Source: Desulfosarcina widdelii
GTDB lineage: Bacteria; Desulfobacterota; Desulfobacteria; Desulfobacterales; Desulfosarcinaceae
NCBI RefSeq assembly: GCF_009688965.1
Contig: NZ_AP021875.1
Span: 5,518,001 to 5,582,000, forward strand
Direction of reading: 5' to 3'
Length of the DNA: 64,000 nucleotides
Shown here: piece by piece, positions 9,792 through 18,852 of the stretch
Layout: each line of letters begins with the position of its first letter
Position numbering within the stretch: the first letter of the stretch is position 1
The notes under the pieces: model-generated
Told to the model about the DNA's origin: nothing
Database searches by the model: none
The model's input: the letters and a program-made list of their open reading frames with translations, nothing else
Made by a program: the position numbers and the translations under genes

Positions 9792-10816
9792 CTTTTTTCG
9801 TCTCCCGGTTCCGGATGAACGCAAAGGGCGGCCGCCTTTGCGGGTTTGTCTTGTTTCTTCATGCTCAGATAGTCCCTTGCAGAGCAAAAGGTATCCACCA
9901 GAGAAACCACCAGCGATTCCATATGGCGCGGCGGTATAACAGTAAGCGGCCACATGTGTTTTTTAATAATATCCGCTTCTTTTTCGGTAAGGCGGGTGAT
10001 GCTGCGGGCGTTCTCAAGAGCGATAGTATGGTGCCGGAAACCGTGCAACCTGGGTCCGTCATGCAGCCAGTCATAATAGAAAAGATCGTGCAGCAACGCA
10101 CCCCGGATAATCGCCCGGGTGTCTAGGGAAAGTCTTTTTCCCCAGCGAAAGCTCAGGCAGGCCACCTCCTCCACATGATCCAATCGGGTTTTCCCCCTGT
10201 GATGGTTATACTGCGCCAGTTTTGCAACCTCCGGCAGATCGAGAAGCGGCCTTGCCGTGTTGACGAATTCCGTCTCCATCAGAGTTTTCTCTTCCGGCGT
10301 CAGGCGGAGGAAACGCTCGGCTGCAACCGCCAGGAAATCCATCGACATGATTGAGATCGTTGCTCCGGCCACTATCCACTTGAAGACCGGTGAAAGCAGG
10401 ACGAGCATGCTTTGATAGGGGGGCAAAACGGCATATTCAAAAGCGAAGGCCAGCAGTATCCAGTACAGGGAGAATTTTAGACAGATGTGCCCCCTATAAT
10501 TAAATCTTTGGTCCGAATAGTCCCACAGACGGATCTGGAAAAAGTATTGAGCAACCAATCCGGAGCCGAATTCGAGTCCGGTTGTGATTATGAAATAAGC
10601 GAAGGCCTTGGTTCCCCAATTGGATTCCTGCAGCAATGAAACCGCTGTCATAAGCATCACTGCGCCGGCACCGTAAAGGATGAGATACGGCCCCTTCAAG
10701 AGGCCGGGATTGACGAACCGTTTGTCACGCACGGAACGATAGGAGACCTCCAGCATCCATCCAAGAATGGAAAAAAAGGAGAAAGAAAAGAAGAAGTTTA
10801 CAACATCGGCCGTCAT
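9788..10816 (-). CDS. Fusion of CmpB-like membrane domain (PF06541 type) with HD phosphohydrolase domain
   Basis: The N-terminal ~190 residues carry about five hydrophobic helices with FSILGWMLEV and NPGLLKGPYL. These resemble the 'putative ABC transporter type IV' (CmpB, PF06541) membrane family. The C-terminal ~150 residues look like an HD metal-dependent phosphohydrolase, with HVEEVA, the HD pair in GALLHDLFYYDW, HGFRHHTIALENA and a late aspartate in SLVDTFCSA. The substrate could be a nucleotide or phospho-lipid head group but cannot be read from sequence. The start ATG overlaps the RND pump stop (ATGA) and its own stop overlaps the activase start (ATGA), so translation is coupled. The fusion seems uncommon. 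Confidence 0.65.
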   Translation of the reverse strand: MTADVVNFFFSFSFFSILGWMLEVSYRSVRDKRFVNPGLLKGPYLILYGAGAVMLMTAVSLLQESNWGTKAFAYFIITTGLEFGSGLVAQYFFQIRLWDYSDQRFNYRGHICLKFSLYWILLAFAFEYAVLPPYQSMLVLLSPVFKWIVAGATISIMSMDFLAVAAERFLRLTPEEKTLMETEFVNTARPLLDLPEVAKLAQYNHHRGKTRLDHVEEVACLSFRWGKRLSLDTRAIIRGALLHDLFYYDWLHDGPRLHGFRHHTIALENARSITRLTEKEADIIKKHMWPLTVIPPRHMESLVVSLVDTFCSARDYLSMKKQDKPAKAAALCVHPEPGDEKR

Positions 10817-13800
10817 TTTGCTCTACTCCGGTGAACCAGCGAATACATTAGCGGCACCAGAATCAATGTCACAAGGCCGCTGATCGACAGTCCCCCAATG
10901 ACCGTGATGCCCAGTGCATTCCATATTTCAGAGCCTTCCCCTCTGGAAAGGGCTAATGGGACCATGCCGAATATGGTGGTCAAACTCGTCATGAGCACCG
11001 GCCTCAGGCGTGTTTTTCCTCCCGTGACCACCGCTTCGTTTAGCGTCATCCCACCTACTCTCAGTTGCTTGGTATAATCCACGAGCACAATGGCGTTCTT
11101 TACAACAATGCCCATGAGCATGATTACCCCGATGAAGCTCATCAGGTTGAGCGGAGTGGCCGTGGCAACGAAGGCCCATATCACTCCGGCGAAGGCGAAA
11201 GGAACCGAAAACATGATGATGAATGGATCAACGAAATCCTCGAACTCCCCTGCCATGACCATGTAGACAAGGACTATTCCCAGAATCAAAAGGAGGGTCA
11301 GGTCGCGGAACGCTTTTCGCTGTTCCTCCACCTCCCCGCCCCATTCGATGGAAACGCCGGGAGGCAGGTCAAGAGAGGCCATCTTTTCTCGAACATCCCG
11401 TACCACATCCCCCAGAACCCTGCCCTGGACGCCCGCCTGAACCTTTGTGACGCGGGTCCTGTTTTTCCGGTCGATCTCAACAGGCCCAAAGGTTTCACGA
11501 ACAGACGCGACGTTTCGGAGCTTAATGGTCTGACCGGTCAGGGTGGTGATGGGGGTTTCCCCGATTTCACGAATCGTTTTCCGCTGGTCCTTTTTCAGTC
11601 GCAACTCGATGTCGAAGTCGTCACCCGCCTCCCGGAACTTCGTATCATCGAATCCATAGTAGTTGGTCCTCAATGCGTCGGCGACAAGCGCCACATTCAA
11701 TCCCAGGGATGCCGCCTTATCCCGGTCAAGACAAATCCGCACTTCCGGCCGTGGTCTCTTTCTGCTGACAGAGACATCCACTGCGCCGGGTGTGGTTTCC
11801 ACGATGCGCTGGATCTTTGCGGCGGCTTTGTCGGTCGTCTCGATATCATGGCCCAGAATATCGATGCTGATAGGCCGGCCCCCTCCCAGGAACGCCTTTT
11901 GGATGGCGCTTACGGCGCTTGCGGAAAACTTCTCAACGCCCGGCAGTTTTATGACCTGCTCACGAAGCTCCGAAGCGATCTCCTTGGCATGGCGACTCCG
12001 TTCTTTTTTATCAATGAGACGCCCTCCGATGCGACCGATGCCGGTTCCCTCTTCAAAACCGAGGGCTGTTAAAAAACCTTTCTTGGTCTGACCTGCCAGG
12101 GCATAGGAGGCTTCCATTTCCGGAATGGCGTTCACCGCGTTGAGCATTTCTTCCGTGGTTCCGGCCGTGACCTCCACTCGGGTGCCCTGCGCCATCTCCA
12201 AGACCACCTCCACTTCCCCGGAATCCACTTCGGGAAAAAATTCCGTACCGACCAAAGGAATCAGTGCCAGACTGCCGATAAATACAATAACTATAAGTGA
12301 AAGCAAAATGTTACGGTGCCTTAGTCCCCATCCCAGGACGTGAGAATAACCGGCTTCGATTTCATTCAGCAAACGCTCGCTCCATACAAATACCGGATTG
12401 AGCTTTCTTTGGTCCCGTGAACGGAGCAAACGGGAAGCAGCCATGGGGGTCAACGTCAATGAAATGAAAAGCGAGGCCAGAATCGTAATCAAGATTATGA
12501 ACGCCAACTGACCAAAGATGATGCCGGCGATCCCTTTCACTAAGAGAAGAGGGGCGAAGACAGCTACAATGGTCAATGTTGATGCAGCTACCGCCATACC
12601 CACTTCCGATGTTCCCTCCACGGCGGCCAACCGCGGAGGCTTGCCATCGTCCACATGCCGTACGATGTTTTCAAGTACGACGATGGCGTCGTCCACCACC
12701 ATTCCCACGGCAATGGCAAGACTCATCAGGGAAATGACGTTGATGGTATAATTCATGACGAAAAGGCCGATAAAGGCGATGATAATCGAAAAAGGAATTG
12801 CCATTGAGACGACCAGGCTGGTGCGAAACCGCCGAAGAAACAGGAAACAGACGACAATGACCAAAAGACCTCCGACGACGGCGGCTTCGGTCAAACTATT
12901 GATCATCGCATAAATGTGATCGGAGTTATCCAGAATCCCGTGGATTTCGATATCCGCCGGCACTTCGGTCTTCAGTGTCTTGAGGCGATCTTTTATGGCT
13001 TCGATCACGTTGACGGTGTTGGTCCCGGACTGCTTCTGAATAATCAAGGCAATCGCAGGAAGCTTGCCGGAACGCGCCCACTCCTGCGGCTCCTCAAAGG
13101 CATCGGTGACCGTGGCCACATCTCTGAGCCGCACAAGCGCGTCGCCGTTGCTTCCGATCACCGTATTTGCGATTTCCGCTGCATCCCGATAGCGCCCCGC
13201 CACTCTGATTTGGAGTTCATTCCTCCCGATCTTGACGGTGCCCACCGGAAGGTTCAGGTTTTCAGCGGCGAGAACATTTCTGATCTGCTGGACGGAAATG
13301 TGATAAGCATCTATTGCTTCGCGGTCGAAATGCACATTGATCTGTCTTTCCTGACCGCCGATATAGACGACAGCGCCCACGCCGGGCACACGCTTCAACG
13401 GATCGGCGATTTGCTTGTCCACAATTCTGTAAAGATCGGGACTGCTTTCTTCCGCCGTCACTGTCATGACGAGCACCGGCACCATGGAACTGCTGAACTT
13501 GAAGATAAAGGGGTCTTCCGCTCCATCGGCAAGGTCCGGCTTGGCAAGATCGATCTTCTCCCGGATATCGTTGACCGCAACATCCAGGTCGGTGCCCCAG
13601 TTGAATATGCAATTGACGATGGCGATGTTGTCTTTTGACTTTGACTCCAGCCGGTCGAGATTCGGTGTGGTTGAAAGCTGGTCTTCCAGGTACTTGGTCA
13701 CCTCCGACTCAACATCCGTGGCGGAAGCCCCCGGATAGAGTGTGATGACACTCACGGCCGGAGGTTCAATATCCGGTAACAAGTCGAGGTTGAGCCTGAA

Positions 13801-13887
13801 AAAAGCCACGCAACCCAGCAATGTAATGGCAGCGAAAACCATAACGGTCGTGACCGGCCTGCGGACGGATATCTCCGGTAATTTCAT
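10813..13887 (-). CDS. RND efflux pump, inner-membrane permease (AcrB/HAE1-type)
   Basis: A 1,024-residue resistance-nodulation-division transporter that exports hydrophobic or amphiphilic compounds using the proton gradient, together with the adaptor and outer-membrane channel encoded upstream. It shows the expected layout: one N-terminal helix (SVRRPVTTVMVFAAITLL), a large periplasmic loop, a helix block with the proton-relay aspartates in AIAVGMVVDDAIVVLEN, then a duplicated half ending in helices with MLMGIVVKNAIVLVDY. Length is normal for HAE-1/HAE-2-type pumps. It overlaps the preceding small membrane gene (ATGA) and the following HD-fusion gene (ATGA). The cargo is unknown, but a neighbouring phospholipase hints at a lipid-related substrate (inference). 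Confidence 0.95.
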   Translation of the reverse strand: MKLPEISVRRPVTTVMVFAAITLLGCVAFFRLNLDLLPDIEPPAVSVITLYPGASATDVESEVTKYLEDQLSTTPNLDRLESKSKDNIAIVNCIFNWGTDLDVAVNDIREKIDLAKPDLADGAEDPFIFKFSSSMVPVLVMTVTAEESSPDLYRIVDKQIADPLKRVPGVGAVVYIGGQERQINVHFDREAIDAYHISVQQIRNVLAAENLNLPVGTVKIGRNELQIRVAGRYRDAAEIANTVIGSNGDALVRLRDVATVTDAFEEPQEWARSGKLPAIALIIQKQSGTNTVNVIEAIKDRLKTLKTEVPADIEIHGILDNSDHIYAMINSLTEAAVVGGLLVIVVCFLFLRRFRTSLVVSMAIPFSIIIAFIGLFVMNYTINVISLMSLAIAVGMVVDDAIVVLENIVRHVDDGKPPRLAAVEGTSEVGMAVAASTLTIVAVFAPLLLVKGIAGIIFGQLAFIILITILASLFISLTLTPMAASRLLRSRDQRKLNPVFVWSERLLNEIEAGYSHVLGWGLRHRNILLSLIVIVFIGSLALIPLVGTEFFPEVDSGEVEVVLEMAQGTRVEVTAGTTEEMLNAVNAIPEMEASYALAGQTKKGFLTALGFEEGTGIGRIGGRLIDKKERSRHAKEIASELREQVIKLPGVEKFSASAVSAIQKAFLGGGRPISIDILGHDIETTDKAAAKIQRIVETTPGAVDVSVSRKRPRPEVRICLDRDKAASLGLNVALVADALRTNYYGFDDTKFREAGDDFDIELRLKKDQRKTIREIGETPITTLTGQTIKLRNVASVRETFGPVEIDRKNRTRVTKVQAGVQGRVLGDVVRDVREKMASLDLPPGVSIEWGGEVEEQRKAFRDLTLLLILGIVLVYMVMAGEFEDFVDPFIIMFSVPFAFAGVIWAFVATATPLNLMSFIGVIMLMGIVVKNAIVLVDYTKQLRVGGMTLNEAVVTGGKTRLRPVLMTSLTTIFGMVPLALSRGEGSEIWNALGITVIGGLSISGLVTLILVPLMYSLVHRSRAK

Positions 13888-14378
13888 TTCTGTTCCCCTT
13901 GCTTGTCGTCACCGTCAGCTTCAAAAAAGTCGACTTCCGTCTTAAGGTCCCGAAGGCATTTGCTTTGCTCGTGCGAACATATCCTGGCCCAGGCAATAAC
14001 GCTGATCCAACCTGCTGCGACAAGAGAAAGGATAGCGGCGGTTTTTCCATGAAAATGGGTTGTGATGGCCCAGATTGCCAGTGCCCCAGATGTGATTCCA
14101 ACAGTCAGCCAGACGAATAGATGGCAAGTGCACGGATCACGATCAGGGACCGGAGGAGAGAACCAAATCCGTTCCCCGATCTCAGTCCGTTCGAATTCTG
14201 CGTCATCAAGGTTTGTTTCAATTATCCTGTTCTTGAACTTGACAACGACAATCTTCCTTTCGGGCCGTCCACTGAATGATTCCATTCTTTTTTTCTCGAT
14301 CACTTCTCCTTTGACCCTCAGAGAACGCAGACGATCAACGAGGCGTTTTTCTTGTAACTGACAAATATTAATTCCCAT
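13884..14378 (-). CDS. Small two-helix membrane protein, function unknown
   Basis: A protein of about 164 residues. The first ~85 residues are soluble and basic, with a small beta-rich domain (ERKIVVVKFKNRIIET). Two close hydrophobic segments follow (HLFVWLTVGITSGALAIWAI and AAILSLVAAGWISVIAWA), then an acidic tail. I chose the ATG at 14378 because GGAGGACGG lies just upstream; the frame is open further but lacks a ribosome site. The start overlaps the patatin gene end by 11 bases and the stop overlaps the pump start (ATGA), so it belongs tightly to the efflux operon. It may be an accessory subunit. I do not recognise the family. Confidence 0.65.
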   Translation of the reverse strand: MGINICQLQEKRLVDRLRSLRVKGEVIEKKRMESFSGRPERKIVVVKFKNRIIETNLDDAEFERTEIGERIWFSPPVPDRDPCTCHLFVWLTVGITSGALAIWAITTHFHGKTAAILSLVAAGWISVIAWARICSHEQSKCLRDLKTEVDFFEADGDDKQGEQK

Positions 14379-15375
14379 CTTCCGTCCTCCCCGGTAAAAA
14401 ACCTCCTGGTAAATCTCTTTTGGCAGCACATTTCCATCTTTCTTTGAGCTGCGCCATGGCTTCTCGGTATCCCTCGGCAATGGCCTCCTCGGCCCGATGG
14501 AATTCGAGAAAACGAATATCCCCCAGCTTTGGCCGAATCAGCAGATCGGGCGGATCGGTTGCCAATCTTGTCGCGGTGATCTGCACTTCCATAATATTGA
14601 TTGCAGTCGTCAACACATCAAAAATATTTGGCACGGGGTCCCTTTGCAGCCACTGGCGCACTTGCGATAACGCGGGCGAATCGAATTCGCTGAGCCTGTT
14701 GGTCAGAGCCTGCGCGATTCTCCATTTTGCGGGCTGGGGCTGATCAACCGCAGCTTTTAATGAAGGAGCAACCGGGTCGATGCTGCCTGCACTCCTTTTG
14801 TCGACGATGTCATGGTTCAAATCAACAGCGATGACGTAATCCGCTCCCATTTCCCTGACAGCGCTCACCGGCACGGGGTTGACCAGCCCCCCATCCACCA
14901 GAAAGCCGCCGTTTTTCCTGACCGGCGTGAAAATGCCCGGAACCGAGATGCTCGCGCGGATTGCCTCTATGAGGTCCCCTTTGTTCAACACGACCTCACG
15001 ACCCGTGGCCAAGTCGGTGGCAACCGCGCAATAGCGGAGAGGTAATTCTTCAATGTTCATTTCTCGAACATGAGAACGAAAGAAATCGCTGATCTTCTTT
15101 CCATCAATGAGTCCCGACCTCGGAAAAGTTACATCCAGGAAGGAAACAATCTGTTTCCAGTCGAGCTGACGGGCAAAATCTTCCAGCACATCCATTTTGC
15201 CAAGGGCACATGCGGCCCCTACCAACGAACCAATGCTGGTGCCGGCGACGTACCTGATTTCTTTTCCTGCCTCAGCTATTGCCCGTAGTACACCGATATG
15301 AGACCATCCCCGTGCGGAGCCGCTACCCAGAGCCAGGCCAATATTTTTCGGAAAACCTGAGTTATCGTCCGACAT
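14368..15375 (-). CDS. Patatin-like phospholipase (RssA/PNPLA type)
   Basis: A serine acyl hydrolase of the patatin family, about 335 residues. The oxyanion-hole motif appears as GSGSARGWSHIGVL, the nucleophile elbow as GTSIG and the second dyad residue as DGG (VDGGLVNPVP), so the Ser-Asp dyad is complete. There is no clear signal peptide, suggesting a cytoplasmic or membrane-associated lipase. The start at 15375 (MSDDNSGF) lies inside the 3' end of the adaptor gene, a 14-base overlap. Its end overlaps the next gene. Placement between the adaptor and the pump of an efflux operon is unusual and suggests that the pump handles lipid or fatty-acid products, or that the enzyme repairs membranes. 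Confidence 0.9.
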   Translation of the reverse strand: MSDDNSGFPKNIGLALGSGSARGWSHIGVLRAIAEAGKEIRYVAGTSIGSLVGAACALGKMDVLEDFARQLDWKQIVSFLDVTFPRSGLIDGKKISDFFRSHVREMNIEELPLRYCAVATDLATGREVVLNKGDLIEAIRASISVPGIFTPVRKNGGFLVDGGLVNPVPVSAVREMGADYVIAVDLNHDIVDKRSAGSIDPVAPSLKAAVDQPQPAKWRIAQALTNRLSEFDSPALSQVRQWLQRDPVPNIFDVLTTAINIMEVQITATRLATDPPDLLIRPKLGDIRFLEFHRAEEAIAEGYREAMAQLKERWKCAAKRDLPGGFLPGRTEDGN

Positions 15376-16579
15376 GTTCACCGCCGTTCTTCTTGAAAAG
15401 TTGTCCCCCAGAGTTATCCGTCCCATTCTTGTTCAAAATATCTTGCACGCTTACCTCCATGCCTGACTGCAAACGCCCCGCTCCGCTGGTAACCACTTTG
15501 TTGTTCTCCACCAGGCCGTCCATCACTTCGGCATATTGGTCATCCATGGCACTAATTTCGACCGTTCGCTTATGGGCCTTATTTTCTTCCACCACAAAAA
15601 CGTAATAGGTGCCGCTGCCGGGGAGGCGTTGCAAGGCTTCACGGGGAACGGCAAGGGACCTTCTTTTCTCTGCCGAAAGCTTCACCCTGGCATACATTCC
15701 GTCCACCAACTTCCCGGACGGATTCGGCACCTCGATTCTCATGCGGAAAGTACGCGTCTTTCGGTCCACCAATGGATTGACAACGGTTACTTTCCCTGAA
15801 TACTCATGTCCCGGGAAGGCGTCTGTCGTGATCAGCGCAACAGTTCCAACGACAATCCGGCCAATGTCTGCTTCCGGCAAATCGACATCCAGGTTCAGAG
15901 ATGTTTGGTCCACGATTAGCAGAAGTCGGCCGCCGGGAGCGACCGCCTGACCGATTTCCACATTTCTCTCCACGACAGTGCCGCCGATAGGCGATCGGAT
16001 ATCTGCATCCTTGAGATGTTCCAGCGCTGTCTCCAAGGCGGCCTTTGCTTGGTCCCTCTGTGCTCTGGCGTAGAACACCGCTTCCTTGGCGCTTTTAAAG
16101 GCCGCTTCTGATGCATCAAAGCGACTTTGCGGAATCACTTTTTCCTTCAGCAGTTCGATTGCGCGGCGGTATTCTTTCTCGGCCTGTTCAAACTGGGCTT
16201 CAGCCTGCGGAACTGCTGCTTCCGCTGCTGCTAGCGCCGCCCGGGCCTGCTTGACGCCGAGATCATAGTTTGTTCTGTCCAGTTTTATAATGACCTCACC
16301 GGCATTGACGCGCTCACCGATATCAACCAGAACCCGGCTCACCGTTCCTGCCACCTTGGGGCTTAGCGGACTCATTTCTCGGGCTTTCAAGGTGCCGACG
16401 GCGCTGATTTCATCAGCGAATTCGTGCGGGACAACAGATGCGATTGTGACAGGCAACGCCTTGCTCGCCGTGTTCGGATCTTCATCTTTTTGCCATTGCT
16501 TCCTGGAAACTTGGACAGCCAAGAACGCAATAACAGCAGCCGCAATAGCAATGGATATATAGACTCCTCTTCGTCTCAT
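15362..16579 (-). CDS. RND efflux periplasmic adaptor (membrane fusion protein, HlyD/AcrA family)
   Basis: A 405-residue adaptor that bridges the RND pump and the outer-membrane channel. It has an N-terminal hydrophobic segment (VYISIAIAAAVIAFLAVQV), a first lipoyl half (VSRVLVDIGERVNAGEVI), a long helical hairpin of coiled coil (about 100-190) and the second lipoyl half (DIRSPIGGTVVERNVEIGQ). The beta-barrel (DLPEADIGRIVVG) and membrane-proximal domain follow. The absence of a lipobox cysteine suggests anchoring by the N-terminal helix. Start overlaps the channel gene stop by ATGA; the 3' end overlaps the patatin gene. Confidence 0.93.
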   Translation of the reverse strand: MRRRGVYISIAIAAAVIAFLAVQVSRKQWQKDEDPNTASKALPVTIASVVPHEFADEISAVGTLKAREMSPLSPKVAGTVSRVLVDIGERVNAGEVIIKLDRTNYDLGVKQARAALAAAEAAVPQAEAQFEQAEKEYRRAIELLKEKVIPQSRFDASEAAFKSAKEAVFYARAQRDQAKAALETALEHLKDADIRSPIGGTVVERNVEIGQAVAPGGRLLLIVDQTSLNLDVDLPEADIGRIVVGTVALITTDAFPGHEYSGKVTVVNPLVDRKTRTFRMRIEVPNPSGKLVDGMYARVKLSAEKRRSLAVPREALQRLPGSGTYYVFVVEENKAHKRTVEISAMDDQYAEVMDGLVENNKVVTSGAGRLQSGMEVSVQDILNKNGTDNSGGQLFKKNGGEHVGR

Positions 16580-18051
16580 TCGGCAGACTCCTTTTCCTTG
16601 ATATCAGGCGGCTCTATCACCATTACGCCCACCGCTCGATGAAGGGCGGCAAGGGCAACGTTGTAATCAAAAAGAGCCTGCGTGTGATTCGCTTCAGCTC
16701 GACTTAAGGCCGTACGGACGTCCAGCACATCGGTATTTGTGCCTTCTCCTGCCCGGTAGCTGGCTCTTGCCAGGCGGTAAGCCTCCCTGGCTGTCTTCAG
16801 TGCACTCTCAGCCGCATCGATATTCTTTTCTGCTTTTCCGAGGTCCAGGAAGGCTTGGCGCACTTCAAGACGAATGCGATCTGTCGTTTTATCTCGCTGG
16901 ATTTTTACCTGAGCCCGTTGCGATCCCGCCTCTCTGACCTTGGCAGCGGTTTTCCCCCAATTCCAGAGGGGAAGCTGTGCCCCTATTCCAACCGTCCAGT
17001 GGTCACCGCCTTCCAGATCCCGAAAATCGCCTTCCATATATTCGTAACGCCCTTCCAGGGCAATGGTAGGCAGGTATTCCCCCCTGGCCGCTTTAAGCGC
17101 CTGTTCCGCAGCTGCCATTTTGGAATCCATTGCAGACAGTTCGGGACGTTGCGAAAGGGCCAACTCGGTGAGAGACGAAAGATCCGCCCCCGGCCCGGGC
17201 GACCGCACCAAGGCTTCCGTCAAACGGACTGATTCTTCAAGGGGCATGCTTAGCAAGTTCTTAAGTGCAGAATATGCCAGGTCGACGGCGTTGTCAGCGC
17301 CATTCAGATCTTTGCGGGCATTGGCAAGTTCCGTTCGGGTGCGAAGCAGGTCAATTTCCGGATTCGCCCCTTTCTCCACCAGAATCGCCACGTCATGTTC
17401 ATGCACCTCAAGAAGATCGACGGCCTCCACGGCAACACCTTGAAACGCTTCGGCCAACTGTGCGGTCCGATAAGCGCGTGTAACCTGGAAAACGACTTCC
17501 TCTTCAACAGCCCTGTTCTCTTGAGCTTGAGCGTCTCGTGAATACTGGGATGCCTTGCGCGCCGCATTCAATCGCCCTCCCGTGAAAATGGGCTGCCGGA
17601 TGACGAGCCCCGCCTTGTATTGATCACGATCCATGAAGGTCAATGATTGCGGCCCCATTGCAAAACTCAACTCCTCGTCCAGTCGTGTATAGGAAGCCTC
17701 CGCCCCCAAAAATGGGAGCATAGCCGATCTGGCCTGAGTTATCTTTGTATCGGCTTGAGTCAGGGCTTCCCGTGTAAGGCGGATATCGTAATTCTGTTGC
17801 AACGCTATTTTCAGGCAATCGCTTAACGACAGGTGTATATTGCCATCTTTTTCGAGCTTGCGAAGCGCCTCAACGGGAGCAGAAGGACGGTTGCCTGCTA
17901 TTTCCGGCGATTGTTCGGCGATTGCATCGGAATGGCCGTGCAACGGCTCGGCGGCAGCGCTAATAGAAACACAACCCGCTGTCAGCAGCAATCCACCTCC
18001 CACCAGAAGCATAACCATGGTGCGAGCTGTTATCCTTAAGGCTTTTTTCAT
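16576..18051 (-). CDS. TolC/OprM-type outer-membrane efflux lipoprotein
   Basis: The outer-membrane exit duct of the efflux system, 491 residues. A signal sequence ending in LLTAGC marks a lipobox, so the mature protein should begin with an acylated cysteine. The rest shows the two tandem helical repeats typical of outer-membrane efflux proteins, for example LSLSDCLKIALQQNYDIRLT in the first half and LRTRTELANARKDL later. I set the start at 18051 because its ATG overlaps the tetR stop (ATGA), although the frame is open for 28 more codons. It is immediately followed by the adaptor gene (ATGA overlap), as in co-translated tripartite pumps. Confidence 0.92.
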   Translation of the reverse strand: MKKALRITARTMVMLLVGGGLLLTAGCVSISAAAEPLHGHSDAIAEQSPEIAGNRPSAPVEALRKLEKDGNIHLSLSDCLKIALQQNYDIRLTREALTQADTKITQARSAMLPFLGAEASYTRLDEELSFAMGPQSLTFMDRDQYKAGLVIRQPIFTGGRLNAARKASQYSRDAQAQENRAVEEEVVFQVTRAYRTAQLAEAFQGVAVEAVDLLEVHEHDVAILVEKGANPEIDLLRTRTELANARKDLNGADNAVDLAYSALKNLLSMPLEESVRLTEALVRSPGPGADLSSLTELALSQRPELSAMDSKMAAAEQALKAARGEYLPTIALEGRYEYMEGDFRDLEGGDHWTVGIGAQLPLWNWGKTAAKVREAGSQRAQVKIQRDKTTDRIRLEVRQAFLDLGKAEKNIDAAESALKTAREAYRLARASYRAGEGTNTDVLDVRTALSRAEANHTQALFDYNVALAALHRAVGVMVIEPPDIKEKESAE

Positions 18052-18668
18052 TCGGCCATCACCCCTTTGAGAAACATGTCCCTGATCACCGGGGCATTCG
18101 CCTCGTATGAATGCTGTTCCGGATCTTCCAGCCAACAGAAGAGAAAAGCGTTGGTGAGCCCCTCCAGGGCCACGGCCATATAGTAGGGGCTCAGATCGCG
18201 AAGCACGTTTTTGCGAATACCTTTTTCCAGTGTCGAAGCCAGTTGCTCTACCAGTTCGTCATAAAGCTTGCGAATGTCCTGATCGAGACCAGCCTTGATG
18301 TTGAAACTCGCCCCCCGCGTTTCAGCAAAATAGAGCCGCAACGTGGCAACGTCATCGGCAAAGATACCCGCTTTAGCGGAAATGTAGTCTTTGAGAATAG
18401 TCAGTACGTCACCTTCCCTCGAAAGGACTCCGCTCAGGGTATGATGATATTCCGCTGCCTTTTCCATCATGAGGGCCTTGTAGAGGTGCTCCTTGTTCTT
18501 GAAGAATTTGTAAAGCGTTCCGATGGCAAACTCTGCTCTTTTTGCAATCTCGTGCATGGATACGTTGTGGTATCCTTTCTTCGAGAAAAGCTCGAGTGCA
18601 GCGGCAAGCATCTGCCGACGATGTCTGCGTTTTTCTCTTTCCCGACGTGGGAGCTTCTCATCTTGCAT
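18048..18668 (-). CDS. TetR-family transcriptional regulator of the efflux operon
   Basis: A 206-residue TetR-type repressor. Residues ~14-60 form the helix-turn-helix domain, with RRQMLAAALELFSKKGYHNV, MHEIAKRAEFAIGTLYKFFK and NKEHLYKALM. The C-terminal ~140 residues would be the ligand and dimer domain. It is the first gene of the efflux unit and is translationally coupled to the outer-membrane channel gene (ATGA). A consensus promoter with an overlapping palindrome lies 80 bases upstream, so it probably represses itself and the whole operon until an efflux substrate binds. The ligand is unknown. Confidence 0.93.
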   Translation of the reverse strand: MQDEKLPRREREKRRHRRQMLAAALELFSKKGYHNVSMHEIAKRAEFAIGTLYKFFKNKEHLYKALMMEKAAEYHHTLSGVLSREGDVLTILKDYISAKAGIFADDVATLRLYFAETRGASFNIKAGLDQDIRKLYDELVEQLASTLEKGIRKNVLRDLSPYYMAVALEGLTNAFLFCWLEDPEQHSYEANAPVIRDMFLKGVMAE

Positions 18669-18721
18669 TACTCGACCTCCATATGCTTGGGCGGTATCAG
18701 ATACTGCTAAAAATCAGCAAA

Positions 18722-18755
18722 TTCTATAATATGACATCTGCTTCAGATTATAGAA
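18722..18755. promoter_or_regulatory. Palindromic operator candidate for the TetR regulator
   Basis: TTCTATAAT (18722-18730) and ATTATAGAA (18747-18755) form a perfect 9-bp inverted repeat with a 16-base spacer, and the right arm covers the -10 box. A bound repressor would block polymerase. A shorter palindrome, GTATC-A-GATAC, lies at 18694-18704 in the leader and is an alternative site. Confidence 0.55.
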
Positions 18756-18774
18756 CAAGATGTTCCCGTGTCAA
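18747..18774 (-). promoter_or_regulatory. Sigma-70-type promoter of the tetR-efflux operon
   Basis: On the minus strand a perfect TTGACA (-35, plus 18769-18774) and a perfect TATAAT (-10, plus 18747-18752) are separated by 16 bases, about 80 bases before the tetR start. This should be the main promoter of the eight-gene overlapping operon. Confidence 0.85.
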
Positions 18775-18852
18775 GCAGAAATGTAAAAAATATCTCATAT
18801 TTTCCTATGGAATAGAACCTCGGGCAGAGATAATGTGCGGCATGGGTTTCTA

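Noticed and set aside
9792..9953. In-frame extension upstream of the activase start
   Set aside because: It overlaps the HD gene, has no ribosome site and encodes a low-quality sequence, while ATG 9791 has GGGAGACG and an ATGA overlap.
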